From GWC2-45-44 sp041661665 (GTDB lineage Bacteria; Planctomycetota; Phycisphaerae; Sedimentisphaerales; UBA12454): a stretch of DNA of 21,484 nucleotides. Positions 13,782-20,910 of this stretch are shown in pieces. Position numbers and translations under genes: made by a program. Numbering within the stretch: the stretch's first letter is position 1; every line of letters starts with the position of its first letter. Location of the stretch: assembly GCA_041661665.1 (NCBI GenBank), contig JBAZTW010000036.1:1-21484 (forward strand), in the 5' to 3' direction. Under the pieces are notes generated by a model. That model was given only the letters and a program-made list of their open reading frames with translations. It was not told the DNA's origin and searched no databases.

Positions 13782-15239
13782 GTGAAAACACAAACGAAAA
13801 AATTAAAAGAGATAGCCACAAAACTCGGGCACGCCGAACGGATGCTGCATGTCAGCGAGGATAAATATCGCCAGCTTGTAGAGAATGCCGATTCTATCAT
13901 TCTGCGTATTGGCAAAGACGGGAAGATAACCTTTTCCAATGGATTCGCCCAGAAGTTCTATGGCTATACTGAGCGGGAAATCCTTGGTAAAAATATCATA
14001 GGGACAATCATACCCAGGGGGGATAGCTTCGGCCTGAATCTTGCGAAAATCGCCAGAGACATCAAAAAGCTGCCGGGATTTTATGCCGCCTGCGAGAATG
14101 AGAATATTTGTAAAAATGGCCGAAAAGTTTGGGTTTCATGGGCAAACAAGGCAATTCGCGATGAAGATGGGAATGTTGCGGAAATACTTTGCGTCGGCCA
14201 TGACATCACGGAACGCAAACATATGGAGAATGAGTTGAGACTGTTAGCTACAGTGGTTCACAACTCCAACGATGCTATTACAGTTCAGGATTTAAAAGGA
14301 AATATCATCTCCTGGAACCTCGGCGCAGAGCGTATATATGGATATAGCAAAGCCGAAGCGATGAAGATGAATATCCGCAGAATAATCCCAGGCCATAAGC
14401 AGGATGAAATGCAGTCGCTTGCCCAAAGACTGTTGGAAAAGGAAAGCATCGAACTATTTGAAACACAGCATATTGCGAAAAATAATCATATATTGGATAT
14501 CTCGCTTACCGCAACATTGTTGAAAGATGAAAATGGAAAACCATTTGCCATTACAACAACCGAAAGAGATATTACTGAACGCAGACGCTTAGAGAAAGAA
14601 ATCCTGGACATAACCGAAAGGGAACGGGAACTGATAGGCCAGGAAATTCACGACAGTATGGGCCAGATACTTACCGGCATCGCTATCAAGGGCAAAGGGT
14701 TAACGCTGAAGCTCAAGGACAAATCGTCGGAAGAAATGAAAGATGCGGTAGAAATATCGAAACTTGCCAACAAGGCCATAGCTCAGGCACGAGACCTCGC
14801 CAGAATGCTTTATCCTGTCGATATCCAGACAGGCGGTTTGGTATCGGCCTTAAAAACGCTGGCGTTAGATGCCCAGGAGGCATTAGGAGTTACTTGTCGA
14901 TTCAAGTGCGGAAAATCTGTCTCGGTTAAAAATCTTGTCGAGGCAAAGCAGATTTATCATATTGTTCAGGAAGCGATTACCAATGCGGTCAGACACGGAA
15001 AAGCAAACAATATCAACATAAATCTTCGCCTGACTAAAAGAGGAAATGTTCTGTTAATTGAGAATGACGGCCTGGATTTTCCGAAGTTATCTCCAAATAG
15101 AAAAGGCTTTGGATTGAAAATTATGGAATACCGTACAGACCTGATAGGCGGCTCTCTTGATATTCGTAAAGGCGACAAAGGCGGAACAATTGTAACGGTA
15201 CGTTTCCAAACGGAGGATAGGAAACTTAACAAAGAATAG
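13782..15239 (+). CDS. Cytosolic two-PAS sensor histidine kinase (HisKA_3, NarL type)
   Basis: A 485-residue histidine kinase without a membrane segment, so it senses an internal signal. PAS 1 spans about 24-147 and PAS 2 about 150-268, each followed by the typical DITER(K/R) PAC end. The dimerisation and phosphoacceptor helix is of the HisKA_3 type (ERELIGQEIHDSMGQILTGI, His290), followed by a HATPase domain with N-box QEAITNAVRHGKAN (396-409) and G-box KGFGLKIMEYR (441-451). Such kinases phosphorylate NarL/FixJ regulators; the cognate gene starts 4 bp downstream. Start: GTG with AGG about 8 nt upstream; no other in-frame start exists before the upstream stop at 13710. The PAS ligand cannot be predicted; a heme-binding or flavin signature is not obvious. 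Confidence 0.92.
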   Translation: MKTQTKKLKEIATKLGHAERMLHVSEDKYRQLVENADSIILRIGKDGKITFSNGFAQKFYGYTEREILGKNIIGTIIPRGDSFGLNLAKIARDIKKLPGFYAACENENICKNGRKVWVSWANKAIRDEDGNVAEILCVGHDITERKHMENELRLLATVVHNSNDAITVQDLKGNIISWNLGAERIYGYSKAEAMKMNIRRIIPGHKQDEMQSLAQRLLEKESIELFETQHIAKNNHILDISLTATLLKDENGKPFAITTTERDITERRRLEKEILDITERERELIGQEIHDSMGQILTGIAIKGKGLTLKLKDKSSEEMKDAVEISKLANKAIAQARDLARMLYPVDIQTGGLVSALKTLALDAQEALGVTCRFKCGKSVSVKNLVEAKQIYHIVQEAITNAVRHGKANNININLRLTKRGNVLLIENDGLDFPKLSPNRKGFGLKIMEYRTDLIGGSLDIRKGDKGGTIVTVRFQTEDRKLNKE

Positions 15240-15243
15240 CTAT

Positions 15244-15933
15244 ATGGCATTAAAGAAAAAACAAGATAAAACTAATGGAAAGAAAATACAGGTTCTTATA
15301 GTCGATGACCATCCTGTAATAAGGGATGGTCTTGCAGCTATTGTCAACCACGAACAGGACTTTAATGTATGCGGCCAGGCTGAAGACGCTTATACAGCGC
15401 AAAAAGCCATTGATGAATTGAAACCTGATATCGTTATTACAGATATATCATTAAAGAATTCGGACGGCATTGAACTTACAAAAAATATCAAGGCGAGATG
15501 CCCGGGATTGCCTGTCATTATTTTCTCAGTTCATGATGAATCCATATATGCTGAGCGAGCCCTTTCGGCAGGCGCAAAAGCTTATCTGATGAAGGACGGG
15601 GTCTCTGAAAATATTATCAAGGCGATTCGTACGGTTTTAAGCGGCGAGATATACGTTAGCGACGCAATTTCAAAGAAGTTCCTCCATAGAATTGCCGGAG
15701 ATAAGGCTGGTACGACCAAAACTCCGATAGAGAACCTCAGCGCCCGTGAATTTGAAATTTTCCGTCTGATTGGCGAAGGCTTAAAGGCTTCCCAGATGGC
15801 CAAGCAGCTCCACTTGAGCATAAAAACCATCGAGACTTACCGCTCACGCATTAAGGAAAAATTAAATTTACCTAATGCCTCTAAACTCCTACAGTATTCA
15901 ATAAAATGGGCAAAGAGTCAGGACAGAGACTAA
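15244..15933 (+). CDS. NarL/FixJ-type response regulator with LuxR HTH
   Basis: A 229-residue regulator. The receiver domain has the acidic pocket VDDHPV (Asp21, Asp22), phosphoacceptor Asp67 (IVITDISL), switch Ser95 and Lys117. The LuxR-type helix-turn-helix spans about 165-222 (LSAREFEIFRLIGEGLKASQ onward). Phosphorylation by the kinase encoded 4 bp upstream is expected to promote dimerisation and DNA binding. No good ribosome binding site lies before the ATG, so translation is probably coupled to the kinase gene. Targets may include its own promoter (phased repeats at 13640-13672) and the PEP-CTERM or envelope blocks; both are inferences. Confidence 0.93.
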   Translation: MALKKKQDKTNGKKIQVLIVDDHPVIRDGLAAIVNHEQDFNVCGQAEDAYTAQKAIDELKPDIVITDISLKNSDGIELTKNIKARCPGLPVIIFSVHDESIYAERALSAGAKAYLMKDGVSENIIKAIRTVLSGEIYVSDAISKKFLHRIAGDKAGTTKTPIENLSAREFEIFRLIGEGLKASQMAKQLHLSIKTIETYRSRIKEKLNLPNASKLLQYSIKWAKSQDRD

Positions 15934-16124
15934 TTGTATCCTGGCTCGCAGTCTTTCAGATAACTACTCTTAACAGAACACTTCGGTTACACAGACGTAA
16001 GCATTTTCCCCCACAACAAAAACAGATTTATCCCCGATTTACAGAAATTAGACTTATGTTACTATCTAACTCTATGAAGTGGCAATTCAGGCAATTTGCG
16101 GGGTATTAGGAAAGTTATAGACTA

Positions 16125-16595
16125 ATGTATGTGAGCGAAAAGGAAGACAACACGAATCTTGCAGTAAAAACAACCATAATTCTGGTTGTTGACGACCACC
16201 CTATCGTTCGCGATGGGCTGGCAGACCTTATTAATCTTGAAGCGGACCTTCTGGTTGCTGCCAGAGCAGGGAACATGGCAGAAGCCGTAGAAGCTGTAAA
16301 AAAGCAGCGAATTGATTTGGCGATTGTAGATATGCTGCTTAAAGACGAAACAGGCATTCAGGTTATCAAAAAAATAAAAGCGATATGTCCAGATATTATC
16401 GTGATGATATTTTCTATGAGTGATGAAGTGAGCTACATTAAACAGGCTTTCGAGGCAGGGGCAAGAGGATATGTTACCAAGGATGAGCTGTCTGAAAAAA
16501 TTATAGACGCGATAAGACGAGTACTTGATGGGGGAGTTTATCTTAATGATAGATTAGCAAAAAAACTCCAAAAATATCAAATTAAAAGACGATAA
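16125..16595 (+). CDS. Receiver-only response regulator lacking the HTH
   Basis: A 156-residue protein made of a NarL-type receiver domain: VVDDHPIVRDGLADL (Asp23, Asp24), phosphoacceptor Asp69 (LAIVDMLL), switch Ser97 and Lys119. It resembles the receiver of the regulator just upstream (shared DDHPxxRDGLA, AGAxxYxxKD and I(K/D)AIR blocks) but stops after a short basic tail (KLQKYQIKRR) where the LuxR HTH would begin. No HTH is readable in the other frames after 16595, so this is not a recent frameshift. AGGAAAG about 10 nt upstream supports the ATG; a GTG at 16131 is less well placed. It could be a phosphate sink, an adaptor or a protein-interaction output. It is 191 bp downstream of the HTH regulator and may have its own promoter. 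Confidence 0.9.
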   Translation: MYVSEKEDNTNLAVKTTIILVVDDHPIVRDGLADLINLEADLLVAARAGNMAEAVEAVKKQRIDLAIVDMLLKDETGIQVIKKIKAICPDIIVMIFSMSDEVSYIKQAFEAGARGYVTKDELSEKIIDAIRRVLDGGVYLNDRLAKKLQKYQIKRR

Positions 16596-16638
16596 ATTTT
16601 TCTTAAATAAAGCAAAGAAGAAGGAAGGATGCGTACAG

Positions 16639-16902
16639 ATGGCTTATTTTACTGTAAATAATGCAAAATTTCAGTCTGCGGAAAAAGAAGGGCTTTGCCC
16701 GATTTGCGGAGAACTGATGAAAGAAGTGGACAGGATGAAAGAAGGGCTGCACTTTTTTGTATGGTTTAAGTGCGGAATAAAAAATTGCGATGGGCAGTGG
16801 CTGCAAAAACAGCCTGTCTGGCAGACAAGGCGCATTAAAGAGCCGGCGGTTAATAATCAGCAAAAGGCTTTGACAACCTATTTAGAAACAGCTTTGCGTT
16901 AG
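16639..16902 (+). CDS. Small zinc-ribbon protein of unknown function
   Basis: An 87-residue protein that I do not recognise. Four Cys in two pairs, CPIC (20-23) and CGIKNC (45-50), suggest a zinc ribbon (C-x2-C then C-x4-C). The middle is aromatic (LHFFVWFKC), the C-terminal part is basic then amphipathic. A GAAGGAAGGA stretch lies about 11 nt before the ATG; an ATG at 16629 closer to it is out of frame. It lies 43 bp after the receiver-only gene and 42 bp before the SOD gene on the same strand, so it is probably part of the same stress-related transcript. Confidence 0.65.
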   Translation: MAYFTVNNAKFQSAEKEGLCPICGELMKEVDRMKEGLHFFVWFKCGIKNCDGQWLQKQPVWQTRRIKEPAVNNQQKALTTYLETALR

Positions 16903-16944
16903 TATTCCACTTGACAGGAAAAACAAAAACATCAGAAGTCTATT

Positions 16945-17688
16945 TTGTATGAGTTCTCTATTATGCAAACTAAATATAAATATCAGATAATAACGGCTGC
17001 AGCTTTGGCGGTATTTTTTCTGTCGATGACAGCGGCAGTCAAATCAGAAATTAACCATAAAAGGAGTTCAGCGATGGCACAAACCAAATCAGAATCGTTC
17101 ACTTTACCGGCTCTTCCTTACGAGGAAAATGCATTAGAACCTGTTATTTCCGCAAAGACTTTGAGTTTTCATTACGGTAAACATCACCAGACGTATGTCA
17201 ATAAACTGAATGAGCTAACAGCCGGAACCGAGTTTGCGAATATGAAACTTGAGGATGTAATTGTAAGGACTGCCGGTCAGGCTGACAAGGCAGGCATTTT
17301 TAATAACGCGGCGCAGGTATGGAATCACACATTCTACTGGAACAGTTTGTCGCCCAAAGGAGGCGGCAGGCCGACAGGGAAAATAGGCGATAAAATCGAG
17401 GCGGACTTCGGCAGTTATGAAAATTTTACAAAGCAATTCGTAGAAACTGGTATCGCTCAGTTCGGCAGCGGCTGGGTATGGCTCGTTGAAGACGAAGGCG
17501 TTCTTAAAATCATTAAAACGCCGAATGCCGAAAATCCCATATCTCAAAAAAAGGGGAAAGCTCTTTTGGTAATTGATGTATGGGAGCACGGCTACTATCT
17601 GGATTATCAGAACCGGCGAAACGATTACCTGAAAATGGTGGTAGATAAATTGCTTAATTGGGATTTCGCGGCAGAAAATCTCAAGTAA
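16945..17688 (+). CDS. Fe-type superoxide dismutase with possible signal peptide
   Basis: The SOD core (residues 44-247 of the long form) has all four metal ligands: His76 (SFHYGKHHQ), His128 (WNHTFYW), Asp211 and His215 (DVWEHGYY). Gln124 in NNAAQVWNH is the active-site Gln at the position typical of iron SOD. It dismutates superoxide to oxygen and hydrogen peroxide. The frame has three starts: 16945, 16963 (MQTK...) and 17074 (MAQTK...). The long forms carry a signal-peptide-like segment (YQIITAAALAVFFLSMTAAV) that would export the enzyme, but the internal ATG at 17074 has by far the best ribosome binding site (AAAAGGAG, 7-nt spacing). The longest form is listed; the main product may be the short cytosolic one. 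Confidence 0.93.
   Translation: MYEFSIMQTKYKYQIITAAALAVFFLSMTAAVKSEINHKRSSAMAQTKSESFTLPALPYEENALEPVISAKTLSFHYGKHHQTYVNKLNELTAGTEFANMKLEDVIVRTAGQADKAGIFNNAAQVWNHTFYWNSLSPKGGGRPTGKIGDKIEADFGSYENFTKQFVETGIAQFGSGWVWLVEDEGVLKIIKTPNAENPISQKKGKALLVIDVWEHGYYLDYQNRRNDYLKMVVDKLLNWDFAAENLK
17059..17076 (+). promoter_or_regulatory. Strong ribosome binding site at internal SOD start
   Basis: AAAAGGAG (17059-17066) lies 7 nt before the in-frame ATG at 17074. The upstream starts at 16945 and 16963 have no comparable site. This is what decides between an exported and a cytosolic SOD. Confidence 0.7.
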
Positions 17689-17751
17689 TCTTCTTGCAAA
17701 AACGGCTAAAATGGTTTAAAGTAGGCCCCAGTTAGCTAAAAATCCAGGCGG

Positions 17752-17781
17752 TTGTGCACGCATAATACCAAATGGTATAAT
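17752..17781 (+). promoter_or_regulatory. Extended -10 promoter of tRNA-Ser
   Basis: A perfect TATAAT (17776-17781) is preceded by TGG, giving the extended -10 form TGnTATAAT. The -35 is weak (TTGTGC at 17752-17757, 18-nt spacer). The tRNA begins 21 nt after the -10 element. Confidence 0.7.
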
Positions 17782-17801
17782 TACTTGTTGCAAATAAACC
17801 T

Positions 17802-17886
17802 GGAGGAGTGACCGAGTGGCTGATGGTGGCGGTCTTGAAAACCGTTGTGCCGAAAGGTACCAGGGGTTCGAATCCTCTCTCCTCCG
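17802..17886 (+). tRNA. tRNA-Ser (anticodon TGA)
   Basis: An 85-nt class II tRNA: acceptor GGAGGAG/CTCCTCC, anticodon loop CTTGAAA giving TGA (17836-17838), a long variable arm (TTGTGCCGAAAGGTACC region) and T-arm with TTCGAAT. The discriminator is G and CCA is not encoded. It reads UCA and related Ser codons. A T-run (17887-17891) follows at once. Confidence 0.93.
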
Positions 17887-18235
17887 TTTTTCGCTGCCAA
17901 AAAAATATTATGACAAGGCAAGCGATATAAAAGAACGCTTTACAAACAAACCTGATAATTCACGATACACTCGTGTTCTGCAGCTAATTTTGCCGCCCAT
18001 AACTTGAAATCTTTACTGCATTTCCTGTACTTTGCCCTTTCGGATACTCCTGTAAATTAGGGCAATATAACCTCTCTCCCAGTGTCCGTCATCCGTTCAG
18101 CACCTCATATACTGTCTTGAGTTATGTCAATCTTAAAAATGCCAGACGCAAAATGCAAGCCAAAAATGATGTGATTTTTATGGAAATTACCCCGCATTTA
18201 TATTTGGGGGGCTGAATTTTATTGCCATAGTTTTG
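17887..18235. other. Intergenic stretch with no gene recognised
   Basis: This stretch lies between tRNA-Ser and the kdsB promoter. Apart from the T-run just after the tRNA and a weak C-run/G-run pairing at about 18190-18210, I see no RNA gene, repeat or credible ORF. An open frame that begins inside the tRNA (17816-18007) is a chance overlap. Confidence 0.5.
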
Positions 18236-18264
18236 TTGACAAAACTGTTCGGGCGGTTTATCAT
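18236..18264 (+). promoter_or_regulatory. Strong sigma-70-type promoter of kdsB-pyrG
   Basis: A perfect -35 TTGACA (18236-18241) is followed after exactly 17 nt by TATCAT (18259-18264), five of six consensus bases. The GTG start of kdsB lies about 60 nt downstream, which leaves a short 5' leader. Confidence 0.82.
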
Positions 18265-18323
18265 AATCGGGCAGTGGTTTAGCGAATAAATTAGGGATTT
18301 ATATATATCGCTGCAGGGAAAAT

Positions 18324-19058
18324 GTGAAAATTATAGCTGTAATACCCGCTCGTTACGAATCGGTACGCTTCCCCGCAAAAGTTCTCGCCAAAAATACCGG
18401 CAAATACCTCATCCAGCATACCTACGAGCAGGTCTGCAAGGCTGATTTGGTCGAAAAAGTCATTATCGCAACCGACAGCGCCAAAGTTTTCGATGCGTGC
18501 AGGGAATTCGGCGGCAACTGCGTAATGACTTCCGACAAACACCAAAGCGGCACCGACAGAATCGCCGAGGCCGTTGAAAAAATAAACGCTGACATCGTAA
18601 TAAATGTTCAGGGCGATGAGCCTGAAATTGACCCAGCCAACATAAATCTGCTGGCACAAATGATGCTCGACAATTCAAAGGCTGATATGGCGACTTTGAT
18701 TGCCAAATTTCAGACCGCTGAGCAGATTGCCAATCCGAATATCGTAAAGGCAGTTATAGACAGAGACAGATTCGCGTTGTACTTTTCCCGTTCGGTAATT
18801 CCATATTGCAGAAATGCCTGCGGAGTCGGGAACGTCGAAGACTATTACAGACATTTGGGCATTTACGCTTACAAAAAGCAATTTCTCCTGCAGCTTACAA
18901 AACTGCCGATGGGCAAACTCGAACAGATTGAAAAACTTGAGCAGCTTCGCGTCCTCGAATTCGGCTATAAAATTCTTACCGGCTTAGTCGCTCATACAGT
19001 TGATGGCATCGACACGCCGGAGCAGTATGCGGAGTTTGTAAAAAGATATAAGAAGTGA
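18324..19058 (+). CDS. kdsB: 3-deoxy-manno-octulosonate cytidylyltransferase
   Basis: A 244-residue cytosolic enzyme that activates KDO with CTP to give CMP-KDO, needed for the LPS inner core; its presence implies a Gram-negative envelope. The nucleotide-binding start VIPARYESVRFPAK (6-19), HQSGTDRIAE (73-82) and NVQGDEPEI (94-102, Asp98 binding Mg) are all kept, as is YFSRSVIPY in the middle and the DxxEQ-like end IDTPEQYAEF. Length matches the family (about 245-255). The start is GTG at 18324; an overlapping ATG at 18322 runs at once into TGA. AGGGA lies just upstream. pyrG follows 75 bp downstream, so CTP supply and use are linked. Confidence 0.94.
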   Translation: MKIIAVIPARYESVRFPAKVLAKNTGKYLIQHTYEQVCKADLVEKVIIATDSAKVFDACREFGGNCVMTSDKHQSGTDRIAEAVEKINADIVINVQGDEPEIDPANINLLAQMMLDNSKADMATLIAKFQTAEQIANPNIVKAVIDRDRFALYFSRSVIPYCRNACGVGNVEDYYRHLGIYAYKKQFLLQLTKLPMGKLEQIEKLEQLRVLEFGYKILTGLVAHTVDGIDTPEQYAEFVKRYKK

Positions 19059-19082
19059 AAAGAGAATACAGAATTCAAATAA

Positions 19083-19108
19083 CAGCGTGGGCTAAGAGCC
19101 CACCCTAC
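19083..19108. repeat. Dispersed TAGGGTGG hairpin repeat, copy 2 (inverted)
   Basis: CAGCGTGGGCT, AAG, AGCCCACCCTAC: GTGGGCT (19087-19093) and AGCCCAC (19097-19103) form a 7-bp stem. Read on the minus strand it gives GTAGGGTGGGCT...AGCCCACGC, the same layout as 571-599. It lies in the kdsB-pyrG gap; it could lower read-through or be inert. Confidence 0.6.
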
Positions 19109-19133
19109 AAAAAATAAAATTAGGACTAATTCA

Positions 19134-20840
19134 ATGATAGATAAAAATGAATTATTAGCAGGCGCAAGCGAAGTATCGGTTGACAGCGAATATTTTTCGC
19201 CCATACCGGCGGGCTATAAAAAAGGCAAAACAAAATACGTCATCGTAACAGGCACTGTTATGAGCGGACTGGGCAAGGGGATTTTCTCATCCTGCCTGGC
19301 AAAACTTATGCAGGATAAGGGGCTGAAGGTTTCGCCAATCAAACTCGAAGGCTATCTTAATATAGATTCAGGCACATTAAACCCGTTCCGCCACGGCGAG
19401 GTGTTTGTTCTCGACGATGGTATGGAATGCGATATGGATTTGGGAACTTATGAGCGAATGCTCGACCAGAACCTCAGCAAAGACAATTTCGCGACCAGCG
19501 GGCAGATTTACCGCGATGTACTCGAAAAAGAACGCCACGGCGATTACCTCGGCAGAGATGTACAGATGATTCCGCACGTTACCGGCGAGGTCAAACTTCG
19601 ACTCCGCAACCTGGCAATAAAAACAAACGCTGATATTGTCTTCGTCGAAATCGGCGGCACAGTTGGCGACCTCGAAAACGCATTCTACATCGAAGCAATG
19701 CGTGAATTAGCTTACGAAGAGGGCCCGAATAGCTGCTGCTTTGTCGCTCTCACATACATTCTCGAACCGAAAACACTGGGCGAACAGAAATCAAAGGCAG
19801 CTCAGCTCGGCATTAAGCAGCTTATGCAATGCGGCGTTCAGCCTGACATTATCGCCTGTCGCGCATCAAATCCGGTAGGCGAAAAATCCCGCCAGAAAAT
19901 CAGCGTGTACAGCAACGTACCTCTCAACAGAGTTATCAGCCTGCACGATTCGACAAGCGTATATCAGATACCGGCTATGCTCCGCGATTGCGGGATGGAT
20001 TTTGAAGTCCTCCGCCATCTGCACATCGAAGACAGAATCAATCTTCGCAGCGAACGCGGCGAATGGGCAAAATGGTGCGACTTCACCGACAAAATAGGCA
20101 AAGAAAAACAATCCATCACCATCGGCATCACCGGCAAATACACCTCGCTTCGCGACAGTTACGCATCAATTATTAACGCACTGGAACATTCAGGCATCGC
20201 GCTGGGCTGCGATGTAAAAATCAACTGGATAGACACAACAGATGTAACGGACAAAACGGCGGGGGAAATTTTAAAGGATGTCGATGGCATAATCGTACCC
20301 GGCGGCTTCGGCGTGCGAGGCACAGAAGGCAAAATAGCCTGCGTAAAATACGCCCGAACAAACAATATGCCGTTTCTTGGAATATGTCTGGGCTTCCAGA
20401 TGGCTGTGATTGAATTTGCCCGAAATGTCTGCGGCCTCAAAGACGCAAACAGCACAGAAATCAACGCTAAAACTCCGCACCCTGTCATTGATATCCTGCC
20501 TGAGCAGAAAAAGGTCAATGCAATGGGCGGCAATATGCGGCTTGGCGGGCAGGATGTGGAAATTAAGCCCGATACCATCGCTTATAAAATGTTTAAGAGC
20601 AAAGCCATCAGAATGCGATTCCGCCACAGATATGAAGTCTGCCCGGATTATATCGAACAGATTGAAAAAGCAGGTATGGTCTTCTCCGGCAAAGCACCGA
20701 GTCAGCCGATTATGCAGATACTCGAACTGCCTGAGCATCCGTATTTTATCGCGACCCAGGCACATCCGTGCTTGACATCAAGACCGATGAGACCGCAGCA
20801 AATGTTCCTCGGCCTCGTCGAAGCAGCGATGAAGAAATGA
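19134..20840 (+). CDS. pyrG: CTP synthase, divergent, altered glutaminase triad
   Basis: A 568-residue enzyme that makes CTP from UTP, ATP and glutamine. The synthase half has VTGTVMSGLGKGI (38-50), KLEGYLNIDSGTLNPFRHGE (70-89), DDGMECDMDLGTYER (94-108) and VEIGGTVGDLE (171-181). The amidotransferase half has VPGGFGVRGTEG (388-399), nucleophile Cys418 (GICLGFQ) and RHRYEV (497-502). Departures: an N-terminal extension of about 30 residues; KLEGY...SGTLNP where most have KLDPY...PGTMSP; and, at the end, TQAHPCLTS, in which His544 is kept but the triad Glu of HPE is Cys546. Glutamine use may therefore be altered. It lies 75 bp downstream of kdsB, probably in one operon. Confidence 0.93.
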   Translation: MIDKNELLAGASEVSVDSEYFSPIPAGYKKGKTKYVIVTGTVMSGLGKGIFSSCLAKLMQDKGLKVSPIKLEGYLNIDSGTLNPFRHGEVFVLDDGMECDMDLGTYERMLDQNLSKDNFATSGQIYRDVLEKERHGDYLGRDVQMIPHVTGEVKLRLRNLAIKTNADIVFVEIGGTVGDLENAFYIEAMRELAYEEGPNSCCFVALTYILEPKTLGEQKSKAAQLGIKQLMQCGVQPDIIACRASNPVGEKSRQKISVYSNVPLNRVISLHDSTSVYQIPAMLRDCGMDFEVLRHLHIEDRINLRSERGEWAKWCDFTDKIGKEKQSITIGITGKYTSLRDSYASIINALEHSGIALGCDVKINWIDTTDVTDKTAGEILKDVDGIIVPGGFGVRGTEGKIACVKYARTNNMPFLGICLGFQMAVIEFARNVCGLKDANSTEINAKTPHPVIDILPEQKKVNAMGGNMRLGGQDVEIKPDTIAYKMFKSKAIRMRFRHRYEVCPDYIEQIEKAGMVFSGKAPSQPIMQILELPEHPYFIATQAHPCLTSRPMRPQQMFLGLVEAAMKK

Positions 20841-20850
20841 GACTTCAGAA

Positions 20851-20902
20851 ATCAGACATCAGATTTCAGATATGAGCAGACTTCTGACATCTGAAGTCTG
20901 AT
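20851..20902. terminator. Long hairpin between convergent pyrG and pilT
   Basis: Arms 20851-20870 and 20883-20902 are complementary at 18 of 20 positions around a 12-nt loop. It sits in the 70-bp gap between two convergent genes, where a shared bidirectional terminator is expected, but no clear T-run follows on either strand. The arms are made of repeated TCAGA-like units, similar in style to the TACTGA-like run at about 478-512. Confidence 0.45.
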
Positions 20903-20910
20903 ATCTACAT

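Noticed and set aside
16595..16640. Frameshift having cut off an HTH from the second receiver
   Set aside because: No LuxR HTH can be read in any frame after the stop; the next gene is an unrelated zinc-ribbon protein.
17816..18007. Open frame on the plus strand starting inside tRNA-Ser
   Set aside because: It begins in the tRNA D-arm and has no family or ribosome binding site of its own.
20271..20765. 164-codon frame opposite pyrG
   Set aside because: It is antisense to the conserved amidotransferase domain and has no recognisable motif.
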